Of a stretch of DNA of 33,908 bases, positions 1 to 7,876 are shown in pieces. Under the pieces are notes generated by a model, which did not search any database, was not told the DNA's origin, and saw nothing but the letters and a program-made list of their open reading frames with translations. Source of the DNA: SOIA01 sp964348015. GTDB lineage: Bacteria > Acidobacteriota > Aminicenantia > Aminicenantales > Aminicenantaceae. Made by a program: the position numbers and the translations under genes. Every line of letters starts with the position of its first letter. Position 1 is the stretch's first letter. The DNA lies in contig CAYGBC010000027.1 in NCBI GenBank assembly GCA_964348015.1, positions 1 to 33,908 of the forward strand, in the 5' to 3' direction.

Positions 1-971
1 ACCTCTGTCAGAGTCGCAAAATACATAAACGCCCCGGCCACAGAGGCAAAAAGAGTCGCCCCCAGAGAATTGTCTCCGACGATGCCGGCGACCCATCGGC
101 CGGGAATCAAGCCCTCGTGACCCGGACGTCCGAGCAAAAAGCCTGAGATTAAAACGCCCGCAAACAGAAGAGGGAGAATCTGTTTGGTAAAAAACCAGGT
201 CGAACCCATCCATTCTTTCCGTTCATCTGTTCGGAACCACCTCCAGACCATCCAGAGGACAGCCGCGAGAAAACCGACTCCGATAAACCATTTCGCCTTG
301 GTGATCATCTGCCAGAGCCCGATGTTTCCGTCCGCACTCCCCCAGTTGATAAAGACGAGAAACCCGATCATCGAAGCGAAGTAGAGAACGGTTTTCCACA
401 AGGGCCTGTCTGTTCTGGCTTCTTCCACTGCCGCAAACCCCTCATCATCCTGTTGTCCTTTCTCTTCTTTTCGGAAAATCAGATGCGTCAAAAGTCCGAT
501 GATGACAGCGAACACCACGGCTCCGACAGCCCTTGCCAAGCCCAGCCTGTAGCCCAGCACTTTGGCCGTCAGTATAACCGCCAGGACGTTGATCGCTGGC
601 CCGGAATACAGGAAGGCCGTGGCCGGGCCGATCCCGGCTCCGCGAGAGTAGATCCCTGAAAAAAGAGGAAGAACTGTGCAGGAACACACGGCCAGTATAG
701 AGCCTGAGACAGAAGCCACGCTGTAAGAGAGAATTTTTTTCGCTTTGGCGCCAAAATATTTAATGACCGCAGCCTTGCGGACAAACACAGAAATGGCGCC
801 GGCGATGAAAAAAGCGGGAACGAGACAGAGAAGGACGTGGTCGCGGGCATACTCCTTGAGCAGAGCGAATCCTTCGATCAATCCGCTCTGGAAACGGATG
901 TTCTCTACTGGAAGCCAGAATGCTGCCAAAAACACAGCCAGAAGGATCAAAAATATCTGCCAGTCTTTCAT
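1..971 (-). CDS. ArsP/UPF0718-family membrane permease (3' end off window)
   Basis: Reading frame from the ATG at 971 stays open to the window edge (about 323 codons seen), so the C-terminus is missing. The protein starts MKDWQIFLILLAVFLAAFWL and is strongly hydrophobic. It carries the signature of the COG0701/ArsP permease family: CSCTVLPLFSGIYSRGAG followed closely by GPATAFLYSGPAIN, with the CxC pair near residue 98. ArsP members export trivalent organoarsenicals; other members of the superfamily have different or unknown substrates. The gene starts 41 bases after an ArsR-type regulator on the same strand, so the two probably form a metalloid-responsive operon. A GGAAAA stretch upstream may be the ribosome site. 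Family is well supported; the exact substrate is inferred from context. Confidence 0.85.
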   Translation of the reverse strand, partial: MKDWQIFLILLAVFLAAFWLPVENIRFQSGLIEGFALLKEYARDHVLLCLVPAFFIAGAISVFVRKAAVIKYFGAKAKKILSYSVASVSGSILAVCSCTVLPLFSGIYSRGAGIGPATAFLYSGPAINVLAVILTAKVLGYRLGLARAVGAVVFAVIIGLLTHLIFRKEEKGQQDDEGFAAVEEARTDRPLWKTVLYFASMIGFLVFINWGSADGNIGLWQMITKAKWFIGVGFLAAVLWMVWRWFRTDERKEWMGSTWFFTKQILPLLFAGVLISGFLLGRPGHEGLIPGRWVAGIVGDNSLGATLFASVAGAFMYFATLTE

Positions 972-1012
972 GCGTCACACATTTTCCATAATACTCAGCC
1001 TGAAGAAACAGG

Positions 1013-1354
1013 TCAGCCGCAAATCTCTATCCTGTTGATTGTCTTCGCTTTCTTCCCGTCGGCAAGGATTTCGGGGTCATCTTCGAGCGAACGGCGGAGG
1101 AGCTTCAGCATTTCTGAGACCCATGGGATCCGGCATTTTTGGGGAAGAGAATAATTGACCCATTTCCCGTCTTTTTGGTCCTCGATCAAGCCAGCGTCAT
1201 GCAGGAGGCTGAGATGCTTGGAGACGGTGGAGGGAGCAAGGTTCAGGACTGCGGTTATCTCGCAGACGCACATCGCCTTGACCTCCAGCATCTTCATGAT
1301 CCGCATCCTGTTTCTGTCACCCAGTGCCTTGAATATCTTCAAATGCTGTCTCAT
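1013..1354 (-). CDS. arsR: ArsR-family metalloregulatory repressor
   Basis: A 113-residue winged-helix protein of usual ArsR length. The helix-turn-helix reads NLAPSTVSKHLSLLHDAGLI, followed by a beta-wing (KDGKWVNYSL). The metal-site helix contains MCVCEI (Cys29 and Cys31), matching the CVC core of the As(III)/Sb(III) site of ArsR; the third Cys found in E. coli-type ArsR is absent there, although one Cys lies at the extreme C-terminus. ArsR proteins leave their operator when the metalloid binds. AAAGGA lies 8 bases before the ATG. The gene leads into the ArsP-like permease, and a promoter with an inverted repeat sits just upstream, which fits autoregulation. Sensing of another thiophilic metal cannot be excluded. 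Confidence 0.85.
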   Translation of the reverse strand: MRQHLKIFKALGDRNRMRIMKMLEVKAMCVCEITAVLNLAPSTVSKHLSLLHDAGLIEDQKDGKWVNYSLPQKCRIPWVSEMLKLLRRSLEDDPEILADGKKAKTINRIEICG

Positions 1355-1375
1355 GGTCCAATCCTTTATTATTAT

Positions 1376-1424
1376 ATTTCGCCAATTAACGAATCATTAT
1401 ACAGAAAAACACATCGGTTTTCAA
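1376..1424 (-). promoter_or_regulatory. arsR promoter with inverted-repeat operator candidate
   Basis: On the minus strand TTGAAA (1424-1419), a 17-base spacer and a perfect TATAAT (1401-1396) form a sigma70-type promoter. Immediately downstream lies the imperfect inverted repeat ATTCG-N8-CGAAAT (1394-1376), which would straddle the transcription start and is well placed for ArsR repression. Promoter is seen directly; operator role is inference. Confidence 0.6.
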
Positions 1425-1506
1425 GAGAAAAAGACGGTTGATGAGGGTAAGGCGTTGAGGCTCTTAAATCCTGGATTAGATCTTGATTCTTTTTTTCTTC
1501 GTGACT

Positions 1507-1875
1507 TTATTTCATTTTCGGGTTGAATATCTTGACCGACTCGTCATTCAGAAGGATGATGATGGAATACACGCCCAGAGCTGTTCCCAGCGGAAACCAG
1601 ATCAGGTTAAAGAAAGAGACGACCAGGGCCAGGATCCGTCCCCACTCTTTCCTCTTGATCAGGCCAACACCCGCTATGATCTCGGGCACTGAAAAGAATG
1701 CAATAATCGCACCTCCCCAGATGCCCACGACTCTGAGGATTTGCGTCGCCTCCCAATCCATATCCGGAATGAAGGAAATCCCGTAGAACAGCCAGAAAGT
1801 GAAAAAACCGAGAAGAATCCCCAAAGACCCTGAAACAATCCACAAGACAGAAATGACATCAATATGCTTTTTCAT
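1507..1875 (-). CDS. small four-helix membrane protein, unknown function
   Basis: A 122-residue hydrophobic protein, start MKKHIDVISVLWIVSGSLG. Four likely membrane segments are visible at about 8-31, 45-70, 76-98 and 96-113, with Gly-rich helices and short loops. The motif RKEWGRILALVVSFFNLIWFP between helices 3 and 4 is typical of small uncharacterised inner-membrane proteins in acidobacterial genomes. A ribosome site (GGAGAAAATA) precedes the ATG. It follows the YbjQ-like gene on the same strand by 16 bases, so the two are probably co-transcribed. No catalytic residues are recognisable and no function is proposed. Confidence 0.7.
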   Translation of the reverse strand: MKKHIDVISVLWIVSGSLGILLGFFTFWLFYGISFIPDMDWEATQILRVVGIWGGAIIAFFSVPEIIAGVGLIKRKEWGRILALVVSFFNLIWFPLGTALGVYSIIILLNDESVKIFNPKMK

Positions 1876-1891
1876 TTATTTTCTCCTCTTT

Positions 1892-2218
1892 TTACTCATA
1901 AACGACTGCGGTGCCGTTGGCGCTCACCATCAACATTCCTCCGGCCTGTCCAACGCTTATGGTCTCGTAATCCAGGTCCACTCCGATAACCGCGTTGCCG
2001 CCCATGGCTTTTGCCTGTTCCCGCATCTCCTCGAGTGCGATTTCTTTTGCCTGGCGGAGTTCTTTTTCGTAAGCGGCAGACCTTCCGCCAACGATATCTC
2101 TGATGCCCGCAAAAAAATCCTTGAAGATGTTGGCCCCGAGGATGGCTTCTCCGGAAACCAAGCCCAGGTATTTCTTGATCTTCTTGCCTTCAATGCTGTG
2201 AGTCGTCAGTACTAACAT
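1892..2218 (-). CDS. YbjQ/UPF0145 family protein
   Basis: A 108-residue protein of the YbjQ (UPF0145, putative heavy-metal-binding) family. The ATG at 2218 is chosen because AAAGGAGGAACC lies directly before it; a longer open frame upstream lacks support. Family features are the N-terminal VLTTHSIEGKKIKKYLGLVSGE, the GANIFKDFFAGIRDIVGGRS segment, an amphipathic helix with YEKELRQAKEIALEEM, and the C-terminal GGNAVIGVDLDYE strand. YbjQ proteins form beta-alpha pentamers; their role is not established. It is transcribed just ahead of the small membrane protein. Confidence 0.85.
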   Translation of the reverse strand: MLVLTTHSIEGKKIKKYLGLVSGEAILGANIFKDFFAGIRDIVGGRSAAYEKELRQAKEIALEEMREQAKAMGGNAVIGVDLDYETISVGQAGGMLMVSANGTAVVYE

Positions 2219-2376
2219 GGTTCCTCCTTTCCATTCATTATACAATGGGATTGCCTGTATTATTCATACGAAATTTCTGTCCCCGTGTTTAGCGGATTTC
2301 GCTACAGATTAAAAAGCACTTTATCCCTAATGAAACAAAAATTTGATCGTTTCCCGATCGGTCTCTGCTGAAGCGC

Positions 2377-2847
2377 TCATTTCTTCTTTTCTTTCTTTTT
2401 CATTATTTCATCGATCTTGTATTCCATATCCTCGTGATGGGTTCCTTTCCAGAAAATTCGACCGCAAGAAGGACAAATGGCGAACGCCTCCGCCTTTTCG
2501 AAAACAAAAGGTGTGACAAGATTCCTGGCGCGGCTCTTTGGCAAATTTTTGAGTTCTACGTTACATTCAATACAGCGGGAATAAGGCTGAATATTTTGCC
2601 AGAGTTTATACTCATCCAAAACCTGTTCGACTTGCTCATTCCAGTCTTCACTTCCGATGAAAAGTGTTTGGATGTCACGAGATTTTTCGAGTAATCCGTT
2701 GTCCCTGGTCAACAGGATTCTTCCCTCTTTATGCGCTAGGGTGAGAAGCTCGGAATCTTCGATCTTGCTGAAGAATGCCGCGTCGAACCCGAGGATTTTC
2801 AGCCACTTGGCCAATTTCCCGAGCATACAGTCAACGATAAACTTCAT
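2377..2847 (-). CDS. Mut7-C (PIN-like) RNase domain protein with zinc ribbon
   Basis: A 156-residue stand-alone Mut7-C/DUF82 protein. The PIN-like half has conserved acidic residues at Asp6 (MKFIVDCMLGKLAKWLKILG), Asp22 and Asp49 (LLTRDNGLL), which should bind the metal in this nuclease fold. The second half is a zinc ribbon with Cys92/Cys95 (CIEC) and Cys125/Cys128 (CPSCGRIFWKGTHH). Both halves are typical of bacterial Mut7-C proteins, thought to act on RNA, but the substrate is unknown. The C-terminus is very Lys-rich. The ribosome site is weak. The gene stands alone between the YbjQ unit and a repeat-containing spacer. Confidence 0.85.
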   Translation of the reverse strand: MKFIVDCMLGKLAKWLKILGFDAAFFSKIEDSELLTLAHKEGRILLTRDNGLLEKSRDIQTLFIGSEDWNEQVEQVLDEYKLWQNIQPYSRCIECNVELKNLPKSRARNLVTPFVFEKAEAFAICPSCGRIFWKGTHHEDMEYKIDEIMKKKEKKK

Positions 2848-2940
2848 GGAAGTGTACCATCAGGATGATAGAGGATTCGCCGGAACTAATCAACTCAGGA
2901 GCATTGGAATGTTTAAAAAAACAGAAAAGGGATTTCACCT

Positions 2941-2995
2941 GTCATTGCGAGCGAAGCGCGGCAATCTCATCTAAGTATCATTGCGAGAAACAGGG
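2941..2995. repeat. partial copies of a dispersed palindromic repeat
   Basis: Contains TCATTGCGAGCGAAGCGCGG followed by CAATCTC, then a second shorter TCATTGCGAG start about 35 bases on. The same core occurs as a full inverted pair at 16277-16366. Similar TCATTGCGAGCGAAGC elements are widespread short intergenic repeats in bacteria. This copy has lost its second arm. Confidence 0.65.
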
Positions 2996-3101
2996 TGACT
3001 TGTCAATCCCTCAAAGGGATTCCCATTCTAAATACCAGTCAAAAAGAAATTGGATACCGCGCTAAACCATTACAACGAAAAGAATATAAGGAAATAATAT
3101 G

Positions 3102-3815
3102 TCACAGTCCGAGGAACTGGACGCTCAGCCCAGAAATAAAGATCATGGCTCCGGCCAGAGCATGGACGTATCTCTCCAGCTTGCCGAATCGAATGAAACT
3201 CACTCCCCAGGACGAGGCTGCGATGATGGTGAGCATCGTGAATACTGTGGTCAGCCCGAAGACAGACGCGACCAAAATGACTCCGGGAATATTGTGTTGG
3301 GCCGCCGGATACATGACCAGCGGAATAAGAGGTTCGCAGGGACCGAACACAAAAATAGTAAACAATATCCAGGGCGTAAGGCTTCTTTCTTTCTTCTTGG
3401 TGTGGACATGGGCATGTTCGGCTTCATGCGTATGGGAGTGCTCATGCTCCTCACCATCTCCATGGAGATGAATATGCTTGTGCGGTTTGTTTTTTATGGC
3501 CCTGTGCACACCCCAGATAAAATAAGCAAACCCGAAACCGATCAAAAGCCAGGCGGCGATGCCCCCTCGAAAGGATTCCATCCCCTCTAAACGAGTGACT
3601 GCGATTCCCAGGGCAATCCCGATAAAACCCAGCACCACAGAACTCAGCACATGTCCCAGGCCGCAGAAGAATGAGATGACAAGTGTTTTGGAAAGAGACC
3701 ATTTGCGGGCTCTCCCGATGACGATAAAAGGCAGGTAGTGGTCCGGCCCGAGCACTGTATGGACCAGGCCGAGCGTGGCCGCTGTCCCGGCTATGACTAA
3801 GATCTCGCTGCTCAT
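3102..3815 (-). CDS. NicO/UreH-like metal transporter with His-rich loop
   Basis: A 237-residue polytopic membrane protein. Helix 1 carries HTVLGPDHYLPF (His19, Asp25, His26), close to the HxxxxDH signature of nickel/cobalt permeases and the HALDPDH motif of UreH-like proteins. Helix 2 has GLGHVLSSVVLGF, and a later helix has FGPCEPLIPLVMYP. Between helices 3 and 4, about residues 113-140, a cytoplasmic-type loop is packed with His and acidic residues, suggesting metal binding or sensing. Six membrane segments are likely. Ni, Co or another divalent metal is plausible; no urease or hydrogenase genes lie nearby to decide. It starts 19 bases after the 3' end of the tRNA-Ala gene on the same strand. 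Confidence 0.75.
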   Translation of the reverse strand: MSSEILVIAGTAATLGLVHTVLGPDHYLPFIVIGRARKWSLSKTLVISFFCGLGHVLSSVVLGFIGIALGIAVTRLEGMESFRGGIAAWLLIGFGFAYFIWGVHRAIKNKPHKHIHLHGDGEEHEHSHTHEAEHAHVHTKKKERSLTPWILFTIFVFGPCEPLIPLVMYPAAQHNIPGVILVASVFGLTTVFTMLTIIAASSWGVSFIRFGKLERYVHALAGAMIFISGLSVQFLGL

Positions 3816-3834
3816 GTTTTTCTTTTTTAAAAAA

Positions 3835-3910
3835 TGGTGGACGGTAGGGGATTTGAACCCCCGACCTCGGCGTTGCGAACGCCGCGCTCTCCCAGCTGAG
3901 CTAACCGCCC
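3835..3910 (-). tRNA. tRNA-Ala, anticodon CGC
   Basis: Folds as a full cloverleaf on the minus strand. The acceptor stem is GGGCGGT with ACCGTCC (one G-U pair), the D arm GCTC/GAGC, and the anticodon stem CGGCG/CGCCG around loop TTCGCAA, giving anticodon CGC. The T arm has loop TTCAAAT. The 3' CCA is encoded (3837-3835). The 5' half, together with two flanking bases, recurs at 4313-4352 and 8019-8058. Confidence 0.95.
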
Positions 3911-4094
3911 ACTTAAAAAGCCTTCAAATCAACCTAAAGAATTTATCATTTTTCGCATATTTTTTCTACTTTTTGGAAGGGGGAAGACGATTAGAGAGGC
4001 AAAATTGGAGGATGAGCTTAGAAAATGGAGCCGTGCCCGATTTTAGATAAATATTTAACGCCCCTTACTAAGTTACATAATCGCTTGAGGGAAG

Positions 4095-4123
4095 ATGTCG
4101 TGAAATATATAATTTCACGACAT
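4095..4123. repeat. perfect 12-bp inverted repeat, 5-base loop
   Basis: ATGTCGTGAAAT, loop ATATA, ATTTCACGACAT. No T-run follows on either strand, so it is not a standard terminator. It lies between the tRNA-Ala gene and repeat copy A, within the spacer 3913-4163, which holds no credible gene. It may be a protein-binding palindrome or a mobile-element end. Confidence 0.6.
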
Positions 4124-4170
4124 TCAATAACATTATTTAACTCGCAATACACAAAAAGTAGACTTATTTC

Positions 4171-4352
4171 CATGTGCCCCATATTTGACAAAAATAACTG
4201 AAATCAGCTAAAAATATGATTCAGAGACTAAAGGAAGGATCAGAGGTAAATCGCTGATAATATTGATAATTCTCTTTAAATTAAGGGATTACCCATCCGG
4301 CAGGGCATCGTCTTGCGAACGCCGCGCTCTCCCAGCTGAGCTAACCGCCCAC
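4171..4352 (-). repeat. direct repeat copy A ending in tRNA-Ala 5' half
   Basis: Aligns without gaps over 182 bases with 7877-8058, with 13 mismatches, 12 of them in the first 85 bases. Read on the minus strand it begins with 40 bases identical to the tRNA-Ala gene, from two bases before position 1 to position 38 (the end of the anticodon loop). It then switches to an unrelated sequence of about 142 bases that is also present in copy B. The 3' half of the tRNA is absent, so this is not a functional tRNA. Confidence 0.85.
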
Positions 4353-4467
4353 AAATGAACGAATTTGGAGCGATTCCGAATCGTTAATTTTCCATTTTTG
4401 CAGGATTTTTTCTACTTCAAGCGGAACTCGTGCGGGTGATTGCGCGCAGGGAATAGTCGTTCTGAGC

Positions 4468-4496
4468 TTGACATCATATTTTAAATCCGATAATCT
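4468..4496 (+). promoter_or_regulatory. sigma70-type promoter of the padR-permease operon
   Basis: TTGACA at 4468-4473, a 17-base spacer and TAATCT at 4491-4496, about 45 bases upstream of the PadR start codon. Repeats overlapping the -10 element suggest direct repression. Confidence 0.7.
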
Positions 4497-4522
4497 GATA
4501 TATGAGATAATCTGACATATAT
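4489..4522 (+). promoter_or_regulatory. tandem operator candidate for the PadR repressor
   Basis: Two direct repeats, GATAATCTGATATAT (4489-4503) and GATAATCTGACATATAT (4506-4522), overlap the -10 box and transcription start; a GATTAT follows in inverted orientation. PadR proteins commonly repress their own operon by binding AT-rich repeats there. Assignment is inference from position. Confidence 0.5.
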
Positions 4523-4540
4523 GATTATTGGAGGTATAAG

Positions 4541-4879
4541 ATGTCATCAAAAACCTTGATTGCCTCGGCTGCGAAGCCGATTATCCTTTCCATTCTGCAG
4601 ACGGGTGAGAGCTATGGATACCAGATCATCAAACGCGTCCGCCTGGCCTCGGGCGGAACCCTGGAATGGTCAAGCTCCCTGCTTTACCCGGTGCTGCACC
4701 GGCTGGAAAAAGACGGACTGATCCAATCCCGATGGAAGCTTTCGGAAAAAGGCCGGATGCGGAGAAACTATCTCATTACCGACCTAGGACGAAAGGAACT
4801 GGCTGTAGAGAAGGAACGCTGGCTCAGTATCCACAATGTCCTCAAGGAATTCTGGAAGACGGCCGAAGCCCTGGATTGA
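4541..4879 (+). CDS. PadR-family transcriptional regulator
   Basis: A 112-residue PadR protein. The winged helix reads KPIILSILQTGESYGYQIIK, then the recognition region SSSLLYPVLHRLEKDGLI with the family's YPxLHRLExxG core, and a wing with RRNYLITDLGRKEL. A C-terminal helix ending EFWKTAEALD supplies the dimer segment. GGAGG lies 8 bases before the ATG. The downstream permease begins 13 bases after its stop, so the two form an operon; this pairing of a short PadR with an FtsX/MacB-type permease is a hallmark of acidobacterial genomes. It very likely represses the operon in response to an unknown ligand or envelope signal. Confidence 0.92.
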   Translation: MSSKTLIASAAKPIILSILQTGESYGYQIIKRVRLASGGTLEWSSSLLYPVLHRLEKDGLIQSRWKLSEKGRMRRNYLITDLGRKELAVEKERWLSIHNVLKEFWKTAEALD

Positions 4880-4892
4880 AAGGGAGACGAAA

Positions 4893-7553
4893 ATGGAGAT
4901 ATTCGACCTGGAAAAAGCAATTCGTAAATGGAGAAAGAACCTTTTTAAGGATCAGGGGCTTGAGGAGCCTCTCATCATCGAACTCGAGGAGGGACTGCGC
5001 GAAGAAATCGAAGAGCTTGTCGACGAGGGATTGAGCGAGCAGGAGGCCTTCCGCCGCGTTGTCAAAGAAATGGCGCCGCCCGAAGTGTTGGGGACCGAAT
5101 TCTATAAGGTGAGAACAAGTCGCCGGTCGGGGCGCCCATCCTGGCAGCCGCCGCGTTTCATGCCCGCACTTTTTTGGCACTATTTAAAGATTGCTCTCAG
5201 GAAAATCAAGCGCCAAAAAAGCTTTTCATTCATCAACATCGCCGGTTTATCTGTAGGCATGGCCTGTTTTCTGCTGATATTGACCTCAATCCAGTTCGAA
5301 CTGAGTTATGACCGTTTCCATGAGAGATCGGACAGGATCTATCGGGTGGCCATCCGCAGCGACTCCCCCGACGAAGCGGGCTACTCCATCACTACTCCTG
5401 AAATCTTATCCCAAAGTCTGAAATCAAGTATCCCCGAAGTGGAGCAGGCAGGGATCATTCAAAGATCAAGAAATGCGATTTTTCAGACTGAAGCTGAAAG
5501 CTTTACGGAAGACGGTTTATTTGCGGATGAATATTTCTTTGCTCTCTTCTCATTCGAGATGTTTCGGGGCAACCGGGCCGATGCCCTGAGATCGCCGAAC
5601 TCCGTTGTCCTCACAGAGCAGATGGCCGAAAAAATCTTCGGCTCTGAAAACCCCCTAGGCAAAGGCCTCCATTTCAAAAGCCGATTCCTGAACTGTGACT
5701 TAAACGTGACCGGGATCGTAAAACAGCCGCCCAAAAATTCCCATTTGAAGTTTGATTATCTGGTTTCCACCGCCAGTATGGCCGCCGACCAAGGCCTGAG
5801 GAATTGGTTTAACACCTGGGATACCTACGCCTTTCTTACCTATGTCGAACTTAAAGACGGGCAATCCCCGAAAATTGTGGAAGAAAAAATTGAGTCGTTG
5901 ATTCGAGAGGCAAGGCCGCAGATTTCAATGAGGGAAGGTGCAGTTTATTTGCAGCCTGTTACGGACATCCATCTCAAATCCCAGGTGGCGGGAGCAACTT
6001 CTACCAATAACCGCATCCAGACCGTTTATCTTTTCGGCGCCATTGCTTTTCTTATCCTCCTGATCGCCGGCATAAATTCCATGAACCTTTCCACCGCCCG
6101 GGCCACGACCCGGATCCAGGAGATCTCCATGCGCAAGGTGATCGGGGCCAAGCGCACTCAGTTGATCATACAATTCATCGGAGAATCCTATCTTTTCACA
6201 GCCCTGGCTATGGGCTTATCCCTGTTGATTTTTCATGTGTTTTTCCCGGTGTTTACAGATTTCCTGGGAAACAGTCTGACCCTGAGTGAGGTGGAGAAAA
6301 CGCCTCTGACCCTCTCGATCCTGGGCACCATCCTGTTTGTGGGCGCTTTTTCTGGGATTTACCCGGCTTTTGTGCTTTCGGCCTTTCAACCGTTTTCGCT
6401 CCAGAAAAAATATGCAAGGTCCCCGATAAAGGGGATAAGAATCAGGAATCTGCTCGTCATTTTCCAGTTCTCCGCCGTGGTCGTGTTGATGATTGGAACC
6501 ATAGTCATCGCCAAACAACTGAACTTCATAAAAAATAAAAATTTGGGATACGAGAGGGAAAATATCGTGATTCTCCCGCTCAAAGAGAAAGAAACGATCT
6601 CGCAGGCCCAGGTGCTGAAAACGCGCCTCCTCGAATATCCCGGGATTTTGAGCGTAACGGTCTCGGATTCGACCCCTCTGAGTTTGGGTGCCTCCATCGG
6701 GGGAATGTCGGTCAAAAAAGAAGATGGCGAGACAGTCAAAATCGACTTCAGTCTCGCTGGAGTCGATCACGACTTTCTGGATGTCTTCGGTATGGAAATC
6801 GCGCATGGGAGGAATTTTTCCCGGGAGTTCCCCAGTGACTCACAGGCTGCTCTGGTCAATGAAGCCTATGTGAGAAAGGTCGGATGGAAGGATCCGCTCA
6901 GCAAGAAGTTTAACGATTCGCCGGTCATCGGGGTCATTAAAGATTTCCACTTCGACACGCTGCATAAGGCCATCGGACCAACAGTGTTTTCATTTAGCAA
7001 GGATTTTCCTTGGGGAAGAGTCAACCTCGGAATCCGAATCAGGCCAGAAGCTCCGGAGAACACTCTAGCTGAAATCAAAAAAATCTTCACTCAAACTGCC
7101 ACTGGTGAGCCTTTTGATTTCTATTTTCTGGATGACGCCTTCAACGGGCTCTACCGCAACGAGCAGCGCCTGGCCGCCATGATCGGATATCTGGAGGGCT
7201 TGGCGATTATCCTGGGCTGTATGGGGCTTTTCGGGCTGGCCACCTATGCCGCCCAGAGGCGGTCCAAGGAAATCGGAATCCGCAAGGTCCTGGGAGCTTC
7301 GGTTATCAGCATCATCCGTATGTTGTCTCGGGAATTTATTGTGCTGGTGGTGATCTCCAATGTCATTGCCTGGCCTTTGGGATATTACTTTTTGCAGCGC
7401 TGGCTTCAGGCCTATGCCTACCGCTGCGCCTTCGGAATCGAGATCTTTGTGCTGGCGGGGCTGGGGACGCTGTTGATTGCTTTGTTTGCAGTGGGGCTGC
7501 ATACGGCCAGAGCTGCCTGGTCGAATCCGCTGGAGAGTATACGCTACGAGTAG
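4893..7553 (+). CDS. orphan MacB/FtsX-type ABC permease with N-terminal prefix domain
   Basis: 886 residues from the ATG at 4893, chosen because AAAGGGAGACGAAA precedes it. Residues 1-80 form a charged helical permease-prefix domain. Residues 113-133 are the first membrane helix (FSFINIAGLSVGMACFLLIL), followed by an extracytoplasmic MacB-type domain. The first FtsX block, about 373-500, includes STARATTRIQEISMRKVIGA. A second MacB/FtsX half runs from about 518 (NLLVIFQFSAVVVLMIGTIV) to the end, with QRRSKEIGIRKVLGASVISI near 790. It resembles the acidobacterial duplicated orphan permeases. No ATPase subunit is encoded nearby, so it must share one or act otherwise. It may export peptides or drugs, or act in envelope mechanotransmission; substrate unknown. 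The operon lies between two tRNA-half repeats. Confidence 0.9.
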   Translation: MEIFDLEKAIRKWRKNLFKDQGLEEPLIIELEEGLREEIEELVDEGLSEQEAFRRVVKEMAPPEVLGTEFYKVRTSRRSGRPSWQPPRFMPALFWHYLKIALRKIKRQKSFSFINIAGLSVGMACFLLILTSIQFELSYDRFHERSDRIYRVAIRSDSPDEAGYSITTPEILSQSLKSSIPEVEQAGIIQRSRNAIFQTEAESFTEDGLFADEYFFALFSFEMFRGNRADALRSPNSVVLTEQMAEKIFGSENPLGKGLHFKSRFLNCDLNVTGIVKQPPKNSHLKFDYLVSTASMAADQGLRNWFNTWDTYAFLTYVELKDGQSPKIVEEKIESLIREARPQISMREGAVYLQPVTDIHLKSQVAGATSTNNRIQTVYLFGAIAFLILLIAGINSMNLSTARATTRIQEISMRKVIGAKRTQLIIQFIGESYLFTALAMGLSLLIFHVFFPVFTDFLGNSLTLSEVEKTPLTLSILGTILFVGAFSGIYPAFVLSAFQPFSLQKKYARSPIKGIRIRNLLVIFQFSAVVVLMIGTIVIAKQLNFIKNKNLGYERENIVILPLKEKETISQAQVLKTRLLEYPGILSVTVSDSTPLSLGASIGGMSVKKEDGETVKIDFSLAGVDHDFLDVFGMEIAHGRNFSREFPSDSQAALVNEAYVRKVGWKDPLSKKFNDSPVIGVIKDFHFDTLHKAIGPTVFSFSKDFPWGRVNLGIRIRPEAPENTLAEIKKIFTQTATGEPFDFYFLDDAFNGLYRNEQRLAAMIGYLEGLAIILGCMGLFGLATYAAQRRSKEIGIRKVLGASVISIIRMLSREFIVLVVISNVIAWPLGYYFLQRWLQAYAYRCAFGIEIFVLAGLGTLLIALFAVGLHTARAAWSNPLESIRYE

Positions 7554-7575
7554 AGATTTCCGACAGAGGATGGCC

Positions 7576-7800
7576 TCATTCCTTTCGGGTTCTTCTCTCC
7601 GTTTCCTCCCCATTCTTCTCTGCTACCCTCATGAGTTCCTGCTGGAGAATCTGAGACGAAGGTGGCCATTCAGCTTCAAAGGTCAACTTGAGAGGGCTGA
7701 TAATTCTTTCCACTTCAGCAAAGCCGTTAAGGAAGACAATGATGCAAATCCAGCAGCCGCATAAAGGACATATTAGAGTGAGCATAATGGAGATATTTCA
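7576..7800 (-). pseudogene. C-terminal remnant of an IS91-like transposase
   Basis: The minus-strand frame encodes ICPLCGCWICIIVFLNGF, then ERIISPLKLTFEAEWPPSSQ and LQQELMRVAEK before a stop. This resembles the C-terminal end of IS91/ISCR-type (Y2, rolling-circle) transposases, where a CPxCG zinc motif is followed by a sequence like RIISFI...IDxILxHLKLTFxAExPPP. The HUH and tyrosine region is missing, and the frame is broken by stops upstream near 7810. It lies inside the repeat-bounded module about 75 bases left of copy B. The interval 7554-7868 contains nothing else recognisable. Family match is from memory of the motif and needs a search. Confidence 0.55.
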
Positions 7801-7876
7801 ACAGATGGTGAAGCTGAAAGGGCTTGAACTGATAACCTTCTCCTTCGTAAGCAGTTTTTTTTCGTGCGTATTTATC

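Noticed and set aside
4313..4352. Additional tRNA-Ala genes at 4313-4352 and 8019-8058
   Set aside because: Only the 5' half is present; the anticodon 3' stem, T arm and 3' acceptor strand are missing, so no cloverleaf can form.
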